Source: Nocardia fluminea
GTDB taxonomy: Bacteria > Actinomycetota > Actinomycetes > Mycobacteriales > Mycobacteriaceae
Length of the DNA stretch: 64,000 bases
Reading direction: 5' to 3'
Assembly (NCBI RefSeq): GCF_002846365.1
Contig: NZ_PJMW01000002.1
Span: forward strand, 2,108,001 to 2,172,000
Under the pieces are notes generated by a model that was not told where the DNA came from, made no database searches, and was given only the letters and a program-made list of their open reading frames with translations. Below, piece after piece: positions 21,197 to 31,115 of the stretch; within the stretch, counting starts at the first letter, position 1; the number at the start of each line of letters is the position of its first letter. Made by a program: the position numbers and the translations under genes.

Positions 21197-21618
21197 CGGC
21201 GCGCTATCTCATCGATACCAGCGCGGCCGCTCGAATGCGTCATCCGGACGTGGGGGCCGCGCTCGGGCCGCTGCTCGAGGCCGGCTTGATCGCCACCTGC
21301 GCACCGCTCGATTCCGAGGCGCTCTACAGTGCCCGAAGTCCGGCTGAATACGAACAGATTCGCTTTCGGCGCCGCGCGGCCTACGAGTACCTGCCCACCA
21401 ATGACGAGCACTGGCAAAGCGCTTTCACGATCCAGCGCGAACTCGCGCGGTCCGGTCGCCACCGCGCCGTCGGCATCCACGACCTGCTCGCCGCGGTGCT
21501 CGCGATCGAACATCGCCTCGTTCTCTTCCACTACGACTCCGATTTCGAAACGGTCGCATCGGTGGTAGACCTCAATCACCGCTGGGTCGCGCCTCGGGGC
21601 AGCCTCGAGACCTCGTGA
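21187..21618 (+). CDS. vapC: VapC-type PIN-domain ribonuclease toxin
   Basis: 143-residue PIN-domain protein. Acidic metal-binding residues are visible in order: Asp in YLIDTSAAARM (residue 9), Glu in PLDSEALYSAR (about 43), Asp in VGIHDLLAAVLA (about 98) and Asp in LFHYDSDFETVA (about 116). VapC toxins cleave tRNA or rRNA when freed from VapB; the target of this one is unknown. ATG 21187 lies within the end of vapB. All catalytic acids are present, so the toxin appears intact. Confidence 0.88.
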   Translation: MAITARYLIDTSAAARMRHPDVGAALGPLLEAGLIATCAPLDSEALYSARSPAEYEQIRFRRRAAYEYLPTNDEHWQSAFTIQRELARSGRHRAVGIHDLLAAVLAIEHRLVLFHYDSDFETVASVVDLNHRWVAPRGSLETS

Positions 21619-21692
21619 CCAGGTGATGTCACACTCCGGCCCTCTACTTCGTCGACTCTGTGAACGCGAAAGAAGCGACGAAGGAGTGGATC

Positions 21693-22469
21693 ATGGCGGA
21701 GCAGAAGAAGATCGCGGTGGCCGGGGCGACCGGGCGATTGGGTCGGCACGTGGTGGATGTGCTGGTCGAGCGTGGGTATGACGTCGTCGCCTTCTCCCGG
21801 GCCGACGGTGTCGACATCGAGACCGGCGTGGGTCTCGACGAGGCATTGACCGGGGTCGACATCGTGATCGACGCGTCGAGTACGCCTTCGGCCGACCAGC
21901 AGGTGGCGACCGAGTTCTTCACCGCTTCCGCGCGGAATCTGCACGCGGCGGGGGAGCGGGCGGGGGTCGAGCGCTTGGTCGTGGTGTCGATCATCGGGAT
22001 CGACGGTTCGCTCGCCGGATACAACGCCGCCAAGCTCGCCCACGAGCAGGAACTGCTCAAAGGCGCTCTGCCGGTGCGGATCCTGCGTGCGGCGCAGTTC
22101 CATGAACTCGTCGAGGTGATGGTCGGATGGGGCACTCAGGGTGCCGTCGCCCATGTCCCCGGCATGCGCACCCAGCTGGTCGCCGCGCGAACCGTCGCCG
22201 AGGCGCTGGTCGATCTCGCCGCTGATCCCACCGCCGCCGAAGACATTCCGTTTCCCGAGATCGCGGGCCCGCAGGCCGAGACCATGGCCGGCGCGGCTAC
22301 TGCGCTGGTCGAGGCCCGTGGCGATGCGCTGCGGATCATCGAAACCTCCGACCCCGCCAACCCGGACCGCGACCAGTTCGAGAACGGCACCCTCCTGCCG
22401 TCCCCGCACGCCACTCTGGCGGGCCCGACTTTCGCCGAATGGATCAGCACCGCGCTCGCCGCTCGGTAG
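21693..22469 (+). CDS. NmrA-like NAD(P)-binding protein
   Basis: 258 residues. Atypical short-chain dehydrogenase/NmrA fold: the nucleotide motif AVAGATGRLGRHVVDVLVER opens the protein, and DIVIDASSTPS, VERLVVVSIIG and YNAAKLAHEQELL follow (the YxxxK pair is present as YNAAK). C-terminal half resembles NAD(P)H-sensing or quinone-oxidoreductase-like members. ATG 21693 has AAGGAG 6 bases upstream; a GTG 33 bases earlier is less likely. Ends convergently with the glycosyltransferase gene, separated by a strong terminator. Substrate unknown. Confidence 0.82.
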   Translation: MAEQKKIAVAGATGRLGRHVVDVLVERGYDVVAFSRADGVDIETGVGLDEALTGVDIVIDASSTPSADQQVATEFFTASARNLHAAGERAGVERLVVVSIIGIDGSLAGYNAAKLAHEQELLKGALPVRILRAAQFHELVEVMVGWGTQGAVAHVPGMRTQLVAARTVAEALVDLAADPTAAEDIPFPEIAGPQAETMAGAATALVEARGDALRIIETSDPANPDRDQFENGTLLPSPHATLAGPTFAEWISTALAAR

Positions 22470-22603
22470 TCGGTTCGTGATGTCGTCTACCAGCTATCTC
22501 GTCGCGCGGCAGCCTACTTCGGCCGGCACGGCCACAGGGCCCGGAATCGGCATCCCAGCTCGACGGCTGATTGTTCGGTGGTCGCGGACCACGTGACATG
22601 GCA

Positions 22604-22638
22604 CCGGCCCGGTGGATCGGGGTGATCCACCGGGCCGG
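22604..22638. terminator. Bidirectional terminator hairpin between convergent genes
   Basis: Perfect 15-base arms beginning CCGGCCCGGTGG enclose the 5-base loop GGGGT. A smaller dyad (GTGGTC/GACCAC, 22578-22592) lies beside it. The position between two converging genes fits a shared terminator. Confidence 0.75.
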
Positions 22639-22651
22639 CGCGTGCCGAGCC

Positions 22652-24766
22652 TTACGACTTCGGTTGAGTGAGGTCGTAGAGCGTGACGCCGTCGACAGTG
22701 GTCGCCGAGTAGTTCGCGGTCACCCAGGCGGTGATCGCCGAACTGGTCGACTCACTGTTCCCGCCGGGCCCGCCGCGCCCACCTGCGACGAAGTAATGGA
22801 TCTTCCCGTCGGCCACGTACTGCTGGAACTGTTCGAGAGTGGGCGACGGGTCGCTGCCGTTGAACCCGCCGATCGGCATCACCGGCAGTTCGGTGGCGAG
22901 CTGATACCCGGCGGCGCTGTTGGAACCGACAGCCGCCGCGACCCAGGTGTAGTCGCTGCCGTTCGACTCGAGCAGCGTGACGATCTGATCGCTCGGACGC
23001 GACCCGCCGAGCAATCCACCCGCGCCACCCATGCGCTGCTCACCGCCGTTCGCGCCTTGCGCGGAGCCGCCCGCCGCCGCGCCATTCTGGCTCGGCACGC
23101 CACCGTCCGAGGGCATTCCGGCCTGCGCGCCCGGAGTGGCACCGTCCGAAGGTATGCCGGTCTGGGCACCGTCGGGCGGCGTACCGCCAGCCGACGGTGC
23201 ACCGTTCCTGGCGCCGGTGGTGGCGGATCCATCGGCGCCGGGCCAGCCACCGTCTCCGCCGGGACGCATACCGGGTCCACCCAGTCCGCGCATCCCGCCG
23301 GAACTCGGTCCGGCGGAGGGGATCGCACCGGAATGCGCGGAGGCAAGGGTGTCGACCGAGTAGGCGATCGGTCCGGCGAGGCCGATGAAGGCCGCGGCGA
23401 GCGCCACGATCACCGACTGCTTGCGGGCCAGTGGGAACACGAAGGCCACGGTGGCGATGACGCCGGCGACAAGGATCGCCCATCGCAACCACGGCTGGAA
23501 GGAAGCGCTGCGCGACAGCAACATCCACGCCGTTGCGGTGGTGAGCGCAATGGCCACGGCACCGGCACACCGAACCCACAATCGGTCGCGCGAACCCCAG
23601 ATCTGCACGGCCCCGATCCCGACCAGTGCCGCGACAGCGGGCGCGAGCGCCACCGTATAGTACTGGTGGAAGATCCCCGCCATGAAGCTGAACACCAGCC
23701 CGGTGACGAGAAGCCAACCGCCCCAGAGGATCAGCGCGGCTCGTCGAGGATCGGTGCGCGGCGCTCGTCCGCGCAGCGCGAGCCCGATCACGAGCGCGAC
23801 CAACGCCGCCGGTATCAACCAGGCGATCTGACCGCCCTGCGCGGGCTCGAACATCCGGGTGATCCCGGTGCTTCCCCACATCCCGTTGCCGCCCGCGGGC
23901 AGTTCCCCACCCGGCCCGACACTGCCGGTCTCGTTGCCGTTCAACCGACCGAGACCGTTGTATCCGAGGGTGAGCTCGATGATCGAATTGTGCTGCGACC
24001 CACCGATCCACGGCCGCGAGTCCGACGGCCACAGCTCCACCGCCGAGATCCACCACCCCGCGCCGGCCACCATCGCCGCACCGGCGGCGCACAGCTGCGC
24101 GATCCGCTTGCCCAGCTTCGGGGGTCCGGCGATGAGATACATCAGTGCCAGGGGTGGCACCACGAGCAGCACCTGCAACTGTTTGGCCAGGAAACCGAAG
24201 CCGATGAACGCGCCGGTGAGCAGCAACCATCGCCACCGTCCGTCCGCGACCGCCCGCGTCATCGCCCACGCGGCCGCGATCATCAGCAGCACGAGCAGCG
24301 CATCGGGATTGTTGAACCGGAACATCAGCACCGCGACGGGGGTCACCGCGAGCACCGTGCCCGCGATCAACCCCGCCGCAGGCCCGAACGACCTGCGCAC
24401 CGTGGCCCACAGCAGCGCGACACTCGCCACGCCGAGCAGCACCTGCGGCACCAGCATGCTCCAGCTGTTGAGGCCGAACAGCCGCACCGACAGTTCCATC
24501 ACCCACAGCGAAGCGGGCGGTTTGTCCACGGTGATGGAGTTGGCGGCATCGGAGGAACCGAAGAAGAACGCCTCCCACGATTGCGAACCCGCTTGTACCG
24601 CAGCCGCGTAGAAGTCGTTGGCCCAGCCGTTGGCGCTCAGATTGATGAGATAGGCGATCAGCGTGCCGAGCAGCAACGCCGCCAGAGCCGGGCGCTCCCA
24701 ACGCTGCCGGTTCGGTCGCGCGTCGACTGTGCCCGTCGGCGAGGTGGGGGTGAGAGTCGTTGTCAT
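22652..24766 (-). CDS. GT39/ArnT-like membrane glycosyltransferase
   Basis: 704 residues. An N-terminal polytopic part (about 28-470, 11-12 helices) carries the ArnT/PMT signature loop: NDFYAAAVQAG, then SITVDKPPASLW, with the Asp of DKPP in the catalytic-loop position. A Gly/Ala/Pro-rich, low-complexity region (about 479-592) includes near-repeated GIPSDGATP and GMPSDGGVP. A C-terminal extracytoplasmic domain follows (SDQIVTLLESNGSDYTWVAA onward). It should transfer a sugar from a polyprenyl-phosphate carrier outside the membrane. The preceding gene encodes the matching GT2 sugar-phosphate transferase and overlaps it by 4 bases, as in ykcB-ykcC-like pairs. The acceptor is unknown. Confidence 0.87.
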   Translation of the reverse strand: MTTTLTPTSPTGTVDARPNRQRWERPALAALLLGTLIAYLINLSANGWANDFYAAAVQAGSQSWEAFFFGSSDAANSITVDKPPASLWVMELSVRLFGLNSWSMLVPQVLLGVASVALLWATVRRSFGPAAGLIAGTVLAVTPVAVLMFRFNNPDALLVLLMIAAAWAMTRAVADGRWRWLLLTGAFIGFGFLAKQLQVLLVVPPLALMYLIAGPPKLGKRIAQLCAAGAAMVAGAGWWISAVELWPSDSRPWIGGSQHNSIIELTLGYNGLGRLNGNETGSVGPGGELPAGGNGMWGSTGITRMFEPAQGGQIAWLIPAALVALVIGLALRGRAPRTDPRRAALILWGGWLLVTGLVFSFMAGIFHQYYTVALAPAVAALVGIGAVQIWGSRDRLWVRCAGAVAIALTTATAWMLLSRSASFQPWLRWAILVAGVIATVAFVFPLARKQSVIVALAAAFIGLAGPIAYSVDTLASAHSGAIPSAGPSSGGMRGLGGPGMRPGGDGGWPGADGSATTGARNGAPSAGGTPPDGAQTGIPSDGATPGAQAGMPSDGGVPSQNGAAAGGSAQGANGGEQRMGGAGGLLGGSRPSDQIVTLLESNGSDYTWVAAAVGSNSAAGYQLATELPVMPIGGFNGSDPSPTLEQFQQYVADGKIHYFVAGGRGGPGGNSESTSSAITAWVTANYSATTVDGVTLYDLTQPKS

Positions 24767-26106
24767 CGACGCACCTCCGGTGCCGTGCGCCGCGCTGCCG
24801 GATTCGTGCCGCTCAGGACACGATCGGATCCCGTCGCACCATCGGTGGCCTCGGCGGCTCGGGCAGCCTGCTGTCCCGAAGTGCCGACGCTGCAGTGTCG
24901 TCCGGCGTCGCGGAACACCCAGCGCAGTCCCACGAAACGAGCGAGCGTCGCGACGAGATTGGCGGTGATCAGGACCGTGAGTTCCACCGCGACCGGCGCG
25001 TCGGGAGCCCAGCGATGCAGGGCGAACAGCGAGCCGCTGGTGATCGCCAGCCCGAACGCGAAGATGGCCAGACCCTGGAACTGGTGCGAGAGCGCGTCAC
25101 CGCGTCCACGGACCCCGAAGGTGAAGGCGCGGTTGGCCGCCGTATTGCCCACCGCGGTGACCAGCAGCGACAGCAGATTCGCGCCTTGGCCGCCGACCAG
25201 CGGCTGCAACAGCAGATACAGGACGATGTAGGCGAGGGTCGAGGTCACCCCGACGATCGCGAACCGCACCAGCTGCCCGACCATGCCGAGCGGCACTCCG
25301 GCTACCAGCGGTTCACGCCCGACAGCTGCCCGCAGCTCGTCCAGCGGGAGGGCCCCGGTGGTGAGCGCCTTGGTCAACCGCCAGATCCCGCGCAGGTCCT
25401 TGCGCGCGGTATCGACGATGTCCACCCGGCTGTCGGGATCGTCGATCCAGTCGACGGGCACCTCGTGAATCCGCAGACCCGCCCGCTCCGCCAGCACCAG
25501 CAGCTCGGTGTCGAAGAACCACTCGCCGTCCCGGACCAGCGGCAGCAGCTCGCGAGCGACCTCGGTGCGCACGGCTTTGAACCCACATTGCGCATCCGAA
25601 AAGCGCGCCCGCAGTGTGGTTTTCAACAGCAGGTTGTAGCAGCGAGAGATGATTTCTCGCTTGGGCCCGCGCACCACGCGGGCCGACGCGTCGAGCCTGG
25701 TGCCGATCGCGAGATCGGAATGCCCGGACACCAGCGGCGCGATCAGCGGCAGCAGCGCGTCCAGGTCGGTCGACAGGTCGACATCCATGTACGCGACCAC
25801 CGCCGCATCCGAGCCCTCCCATGCGGTCCGCAGGGCCCGCCCACGACCTTTGGCGTCCAGGTGCAGTACCCCGACGCCGTCGAGTTCGGCGGCGAGCAAC
25901 TGCGCCACCGCCAGGGTGGCGTCGGTGCTGGCATTGTCGGCGATGGTGATGCGGGCTGTGAACGGGAATCCGGCACGCAGATAGGCGTGCAGCCGCCGCA
26001 CGCACAGGCCGAGATCGACCTCTTCGTTGTAGACGGGTATCACTACGTCGAGCACCGGCGCGCGGCTGCTCTGCATGGCCTTCTGCTCGGCCTCGGTCTG
26101 AGTCAT
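24763..26106 (-). CDS. Polyprenyl-phosphate glycosyltransferase (GT2) fused to GtrA domain
   Basis: 447 residues. Residues 18-260 form a GT-A domain: DVVIPVYNEEVDLGLCVRRL, ITIADNASTDATL, the metal motif VVAYMDVDLSTDLDALLPLI, then ISRCYNLLLKTTLRARFSDAQ and LAERAGLRIHEVPVDWIDDP, all typical of dolichyl/polyprenyl-phosphate sugar synthases. Residues about 285-400 are a four-helix GtrA domain (LVRFAIVGVTSTLAYIVLYL onward), which probably moves the lipid-linked sugar across the membrane. I chose the ATG at 26106 because the ten residues before it in the longer frame are not family-like. It feeds the GT39 enzyme that follows (ATGA overlap at 24763-24766). Confidence 0.9.
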   Translation of the reverse strand: MTQTEAEQKAMQSSRAPVLDVVIPVYNEEVDLGLCVRRLHAYLRAGFPFTARITIADNASTDATLAVAQLLAAELDGVGVLHLDAKGRGRALRTAWEGSDAAVVAYMDVDLSTDLDALLPLIAPLVSGHSDLAIGTRLDASARVVRGPKREIISRCYNLLLKTTLRARFSDAQCGFKAVRTEVARELLPLVRDGEWFFDTELLVLAERAGLRIHEVPVDWIDDPDSRVDIVDTARKDLRGIWRLTKALTTGALPLDELRAAVGREPLVAGVPLGMVGQLVRFAIVGVTSTLAYIVLYLLLQPLVGGQGANLLSLLVTAVGNTAANRAFTFGVRGRGDALSHQFQGLAIFAFGLAITSGSLFALHRWAPDAPVAVELTVLITANLVATLARFVGLRWVFRDAGRHCSVGTSGQQAARAAEATDGATGSDRVLSGTNPAARRTAPEVRR

Positions 26107-26175
26107 GCCACCCAGACTCGATGGCCGCGCTGCCACCGAGCTGGGACCGAGCTGGGAGGTTGCTGGGGATCGTGG

Positions 26176-26802
26176 TCAGCCGCGACGCAGGCGCAGCACG
26201 CTGTCGGCGCGCTGCCCGACTACCCCGTCGGGGCTGGTCGACGGGGTGTGGACCAGCTCGGCGGTCTCGACCTGCCACTCGGGCCCGAGCTCGAGCTGCG
26301 CGAGCATCTGCTCGATGGTGGGGAACACGTGGGCGTGCATCGCGCTCGAGGCCCAGCTCGGTGCGGCCGCGTGTGACCCGATCACCAGCACACCGCCCGG
26401 CGCGACGGCGGCGGCCGCGCTGCGCAGAATTCCGGCCCGCTCGTCCGGCAGCTCCACCGGCGAGTGCAGGAACTGTGCCGATACCAGGTCGAAGGTGCCC
26501 GCCGGGAAGCTTGCCTGGAGGTCGTGGCGTTCCCACGCGATCGTCACGCCTGCCTCGGCGGCTCGCCGCGCACCGCGCTCCATCGCGGTGGCGGAGATGT
26601 CGACGGCGGTGACCTGCCACCCTGCCTTCGCCAGCCAGAGGGCGTCGGCACCCTCGCCGCACCCCAGGTCGAGGGCGGTTCCGGGGGTCAGCCCGGCGAC
26701 CTCGCGCACCAGGAGGGGGTTCGGGTTGCCGGTCCAGATCTGCGCACGCTCGCGGTAGAAGTCTTCCCAGAACTCTTCGGCGTTCGCCACGGTCTCGGTC
26801 AT
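26176..26802 (-). CDS. Class I SAM-dependent methyltransferase
   Basis: 208 residues. Motif I ALDLGCGEGADALWLAKAGW binds S-adenosylmethionine, motif II is VTAVDISATAMERG, and the post-motif region is FDLVSAQFLHSP. The N-terminal AEEFWEDFYRERAQIWTGNP start resembles thiopurine/tellurite-resistance-type methyltransferases (TehB-like). Small-molecule acceptor likely, identity unknown. It is divergent from a TetR gene across a 150-bp gap with two dyads, so the TetR may control it. Confidence 0.85.
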   Translation of the reverse strand: MTETVANAEEFWEDFYRERAQIWTGNPNPLLVREVAGLTPGTALDLGCGEGADALWLAKAGWQVTAVDISATAMERGARRAAEAGVTIAWERHDLQASFPAGTFDLVSAQFLHSPVELPDERAGILRSAAAAVAPGGVLVIGSHAAAPSWASSAMHAHVFPTIEQMLAQLELGPEWQVETAELVHTPSTSPDGVVGQRADSVLRLRRG

Positions 26803-26874
26803 CGATGCTCCTGGTCAGTCAGGGTGAAAGGATCATCCGATAGTGCATCGGCAGCTCCGATGACCGCCAGAAAG

Positions 26875-26945
26875 TTTGCTGTTTCAGCAAATGTGTTCCC
26901 GCTCGCGATGGGGTGCGTAACCCCCGGTACGGCCCGCCCTAGTAT
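26875..26945 (+). promoter_or_regulatory. TetR control region: dyad and leaderless promoter
   Basis: TTTGCTG-TTT-CAGCAAA (26875-26891) is a perfect spaced dyad between the divergent methyltransferase and tetR genes. A -10-like TAGTAT (26940-26945) lies 7 bases before the tetR GTG, the usual spacing for a leaderless mRNA. The dyad could be the autoregulatory operator; this is inference. Confidence 0.5.
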
Positions 26946-26952
26946 TACTACC

Positions 26953-27678
26953 GTGACGCGCGGTTACCCCAAGACGGACGAGGCGCCGCGGCGTCGTGTC
27001 GACGCGCGGACCGAACGCTGGCGTGAGCATCGCGTGCAGGTGCGGATCGAATTCGTCGACGCCGCGTTCCGGGCGCTCGATCAGATCGGGCCCGATGTGA
27101 GCATGGGCGATATCGCCAAGGAGGCCGGTGCGGCCAAGCCGAAGCTGTATCGCCATTTCGAGGACAAGACCGACCTCTACAACGCGATCGTCGACCGGGT
27201 GCGCGACATGCTGTGGGAGCGCGTGCTCACCAGCGTGAACCTCACCGACGATTCGATCGCCGAACTCGTCCATACCGCGGCCACCGAATATGTGGCGGTG
27301 GTGTCGGCGCACCCGAACGTCTTCCGGTTCATGCTGCACAGCCATTTCAGCCAGCAGGCCAAGGAAACCGAACGCGCGCTGGTCGCGGCCCGCCAATCGG
27401 CGCGGCGGGCGGCGGAGTTCTTCGCGGGCCTGCTGCCGACGGAGTCGATCGACGTGACGGGGATCGAATTGGTGAACTATTCGATTTTCGGGGCGGTCGC
27501 CTCGGCCACGGACTGGTGGCTCGGCGCGAACCAGCGCGAAGTATCGGCGATGCCGGTGGAGCGCTTCGTCGACTATCTGGCCGAGAGCATCTCGGCGCTG
27601 GCGCAGGCGCACGCGCGCTTCAACGGGGTGAAGATCGACCCGTCGCAACCGCTGCGCTCGGCTTTCGGTCTCGACTGA
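26953..27678 (+). CDS. TetR-family transcriptional regulator
   Basis: 241 residues. The helix-turn-helix spans about 27-75: RIEFVDAAFRALDQIGPDVS, MGDIAKEAGAAKPKLYRHFE, DKTDLYNAIV. The C-terminal domain has FRFMLHSHFSQ and NYSIFGAVASATDWWLG. The GTG at 26953 is chosen because a -10-like TAGTAT sits 7 bases before it and the upstream open frame only mirrors the methyltransferase gene. Divergent from that methyltransferase. Target genes unproven. Confidence 0.85.
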   Translation: MTRGYPKTDEAPRRRVDARTERWREHRVQVRIEFVDAAFRALDQIGPDVSMGDIAKEAGAAKPKLYRHFEDKTDLYNAIVDRVRDMLWERVLTSVNLTDDSIAELVHTAATEYVAVVSAHPNVFRFMLHSHFSQQAKETERALVAARQSARRAAEFFAGLLPTESIDVTGIELVNYSIFGAVASATDWWLGANQREVSAMPVERFVDYLAESISALAQAHARFNGVKIDPSQPLRSAFGLD

Positions 27679-27790
27679 GATCTCGCGCCCGACACGAACT
27701 CCGTTGTTCTCGCCGATCACGTCATTGGGGCCGACGGGGGTGCGATGGGTTCAGTATGACCCTGGGCACCGACAAGTTCGCGACGCCACG

Positions 27791-28639
27791 CTAGGCGTCT
27801 GTGTGGAGTCTCCACAGTGGGGAGACGGGGCCGTGACCTGCGCCGAGATCGTAGGAGGCGGCGAGGCAGCGGTAGGTCCACTCCTTGGCGAACTCCACCG
27901 CGTCGGGCACCGGGTAGCCGTGGGCGAGGGCGCAGGCGATGGCCGCGGCCAAGGTGTCGCCGCCGCCGTGGTCGTTGCCGGTGGCGATGCGCGGCGCGCT
28001 GAACTCGCGGAAGGTGTCGCCGTCGTAGAGCAGATCGGTGCTGAATTCCGAGGCGCGCAGGTGCCCGCCCTTCACGATCGCCCACTGCGCGCCCAGTGCG
28101 TGCAACGCCTCGGCGGCCTTGCGTGCGGTGGCGTCGTCGATCACCTCGATGCCGGTGATCAGGCGCACCTCGTCGAGGTTGGGAGTGACCACGGTCGCCA
28201 GTGGGATTAGCGTATTACGCACTGCCTCCAGGGCTTCCGCGTGGAGCAGCGGGTCCCCGTGCATGGAAGCGGCGACGGGATCGACCACCAGTGGGATGGT
28301 GCCCGACCGCCCGATCCCGAGTTCGCGGCACACGCCGGCGACGGCCTCGATGATCGCGGTGGAGGCGAGCATGCCGGTCTTGGCCGCGCCGATGCCGATA
28401 TCACGCACGACCGCCCGCACCTGATCGGCCACGATCTGTGGCGGGATCTCGTGAAAGCCGCTGACGCCCACCGTGTTCTGCACCGTCACAGCGGCCACCG
28501 CCACGCACGCGTGCACCCCGCACAGCGCCATGGTGCGCGAATCGGCCTGGATGCCCGCGCCGCCACCGGAGTCGGTGCCCGCGATGGTGAGCGCGCGAAC
28601 GGGGGTCTGGCCATCGGGGGTCAGCGGCAACATCTTCAC
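27791..28639 (-). CDS. thiD: Hydroxymethylpyrimidine/phosphomethylpyrimidine kinase ThiD
   Basis: 282 residues of the ribokinase superfamily; phosphorylates HMP and HMP-phosphate for thiamin synthesis. Seen: ALTIAGTDSGGGAGIQADSR (substrate loop), VAAVTVQNTVGV, AAKTGMLAS, LVVDPVAASMHGDPLL, TPNLDEVRLITG, AIVKGGHL and the anion hole GNDHGGGDTLAAA. Enterobacterial ThiD has GTGC there with catalytic Cys; here the residue is Asp, as in ribokinase. The start is probably GTG 28639 (a KMLPL start); ATG 28633 is possible. It stands apart from thiC and thiE but belongs to the same pathway. The 77-bp gap to the divergent cobW gene holds a Zur box but no THI element. Confidence 0.92.
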   Translation of the reverse strand: MKMLPLTPDGQTPVRALTIAGTDSGGGAGIQADSRTMALCGVHACVAVAAVTVQNTVGVSGFHEIPPQIVADQVRAVVRDIGIGAAKTGMLASTAIIEAVAGVCRELGIGRSGTIPLVVDPVAASMHGDPLLHAEALEAVRNTLIPLATVVTPNLDEVRLITGIEVIDDATARKAAEALHALGAQWAIVKGGHLRASEFSTDLLYDGDTFREFSAPRIATGNDHGGGDTLAAAIACALAHGYPVPDAVEFAKEWTYRCLAASYDLGAGHGPVSPLWRLHTDA

Positions 28640-28692
28640 GCCCCAACCCTACGACCGCACTTCCCGTCACGAGACCCCACCTGCGCACTGCA

Positions 28693-28711
28693 AATGAAAA
28701 CCATTATCATT
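28693..28711. promoter_or_regulatory. Zur box overlapping the cobW promoter
   Basis: AATGAAAACCATTATCATT is a near-perfect match to the actinobacterial zinc-uptake regulator site (TGAAAAxxxTTxTCA-type palindrome). It overlaps a -10-like TATCAT (28705-28710) that lies 6 bases before the GTG of the GTPase gene, so Zn-loaded Zur would block transcription. Basis: motif resemblance and position. Confidence 0.8.
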
Positions 28712-28716
28712 AACTC

Positions 28717-29859
<1,143 letters not shown>

Positions 29860-29963
29860 TTGGCATCTTTGGTGCACGTATCACACTGCGCTGGTGCATG
29901 ATTCGAATGGGTCGCGACCCACGCACCGATGAGGGGAGCGTGGGCCGCGGCACCTGGAACGAA

Positions 29964-31100
29964 TCAGGCCAGCCCGGCGAAGAACTCGCGGATGTCGCCG
30001 ACCAGGACCGCGGGCGCCTCGTGCGCGGCGTAGTGCCCGGCCGCGTCGTTCGCGCCGCCCGTGCCCGCGCTGGTGTCGTAGGAATTCCAGCTCACGATCT
30101 TGCTGTGGTCGCGCTCGGCGAACCGGCGGATCGACTGGAAATCGCCGGCGAACATGGCCAGTCCGGTCGGGACGGTGGTCGGCTCGGTCTGCTGCTCGGT
30201 GGCGTGCGCGTCCTCGTAGTAGAAGCGCAGCGACGAACCGGCCGTCCCGGTGAGCCAGTACAGCGCGACATTCGCGATCACGAACCGCGCGTCGAGCGAC
30301 TCGCCGAACAGCTGGGCGTTCCAGCCGAGCAGGCCGACCGGGGAATCGGCGAGGGCGTAGGCCAGGGTCTGCGGCTGCTGGCTGTGCAGGGTGTTGAAGG
30401 CCATCTTGTTCTCGTGGAACCACTGAAGGTGTTGCAGCGCAGCCATATCCGCCTCCGACAGGCCCTCGAACTCGGCCGGGTCGCCGGACGGGAACGAGAA
30501 CAGCTGGGTGACGTGCACGCCGATCACTTGGTCGGGTGCGATCCGGCCGATCTCGGGGGAGACCATCGAGCCGCCGTCGTTGCCGATGGCGCCGTAGCGC
30601 TGGTAGCCGAGGCGCGCCATCAGCTCGGCCCAGGCGCGAGCGGTGCGGTAACGGTTCCAGCCGGTGCTGCGGGTGGGGCCGGAGAAGCCGAAACCGGGCA
30701 GCGAGGGAATGACCAGGTGGAAGGCGGGCGCGTCGGCCGATTCCGGCTCCGTGAGCGGCGCGATCACGTCGAGGTATTCCAGGATCGAACCGGGCCAGCC
30801 GTGGGTGAGGATCACCGGCGTCGCATCGGGACGTGAGGATCGGATGTGCAGGAAGTGGATGTCCTCACCCTCGATCTCGGTGGTGAACTGCGGGTAGGCG
30901 TTGAGCTCGGATTCCACTGCGCGCCAATCGAACTCCTCGAGCCAGTACTGAGCCAAGGCGCGGACGCGACCGGCGGGAACGCCGTAGGCATCGCCGACGC
31001 CGGGCAACTCGTCGGGGTACAGGGCGCCGCGCAGCCGGTCGGCGAGATCGTCGAGGCGGGCCTGCGGAACGTCGATCCGGAACGGGGTGATGGTGGCCAT
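29964..31100 (-). CDS. Epoxide hydrolase, microsomal/EHN type
   Basis: 378-residue alpha/beta hydrolase. An N-terminal epoxide-hydrolase domain (about 1-110: ITPFRIDVPQARLDDLADRL) precedes the hydrolase fold. The oxyanion motif is HGWPGSILEYL, the nucleophile Asp lies in AIGNDGGSMVSPEIG, and the C-terminal GHYAAHEAP gives the His of the triad. It would open an epoxide to a diol; substrate unknown. I chose ATG 31100 (MATITPFR) because GAGGAG is 5 bases upstream; the longer frame covers the operator region. It is divergent from a TetR gene across two mirrored operator sites, so substrate-induced expression is likely. Confidence 0.9.
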   Translation of the reverse strand: MATITPFRIDVPQARLDDLADRLRGALYPDELPGVGDAYGVPAGRVRALAQYWLEEFDWRAVESELNAYPQFTTEIEGEDIHFLHIRSSRPDATPVILTHGWPGSILEYLDVIAPLTEPESADAPAFHLVIPSLPGFGFSGPTRSTGWNRYRTARAWAELMARLGYQRYGAIGNDGGSMVSPEIGRIAPDQVIGVHVTQLFSFPSGDPAEFEGLSEADMAALQHLQWFHENKMAFNTLHSQQPQTLAYALADSPVGLLGWNAQLFGESLDARFVIANVALYWLTGTAGSSLRFYYEDAHATEQQTEPTTVPTGLAMFAGDFQSIRRFAERDHSKIVSWNSYDTSAGTGGANDAAGHYAAHEAPAVLVGDIREFFAGLA

Positions 31101-31115
31101 GTCGACTCCTCTTAT

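Noticed and set aside
22571..25231. Plus-strand open frame of 886 codons
   Set aside because: Lies opposite the GT39 and GT2 genes, is rich in Arg/His/Gln and has no recognisable domain.
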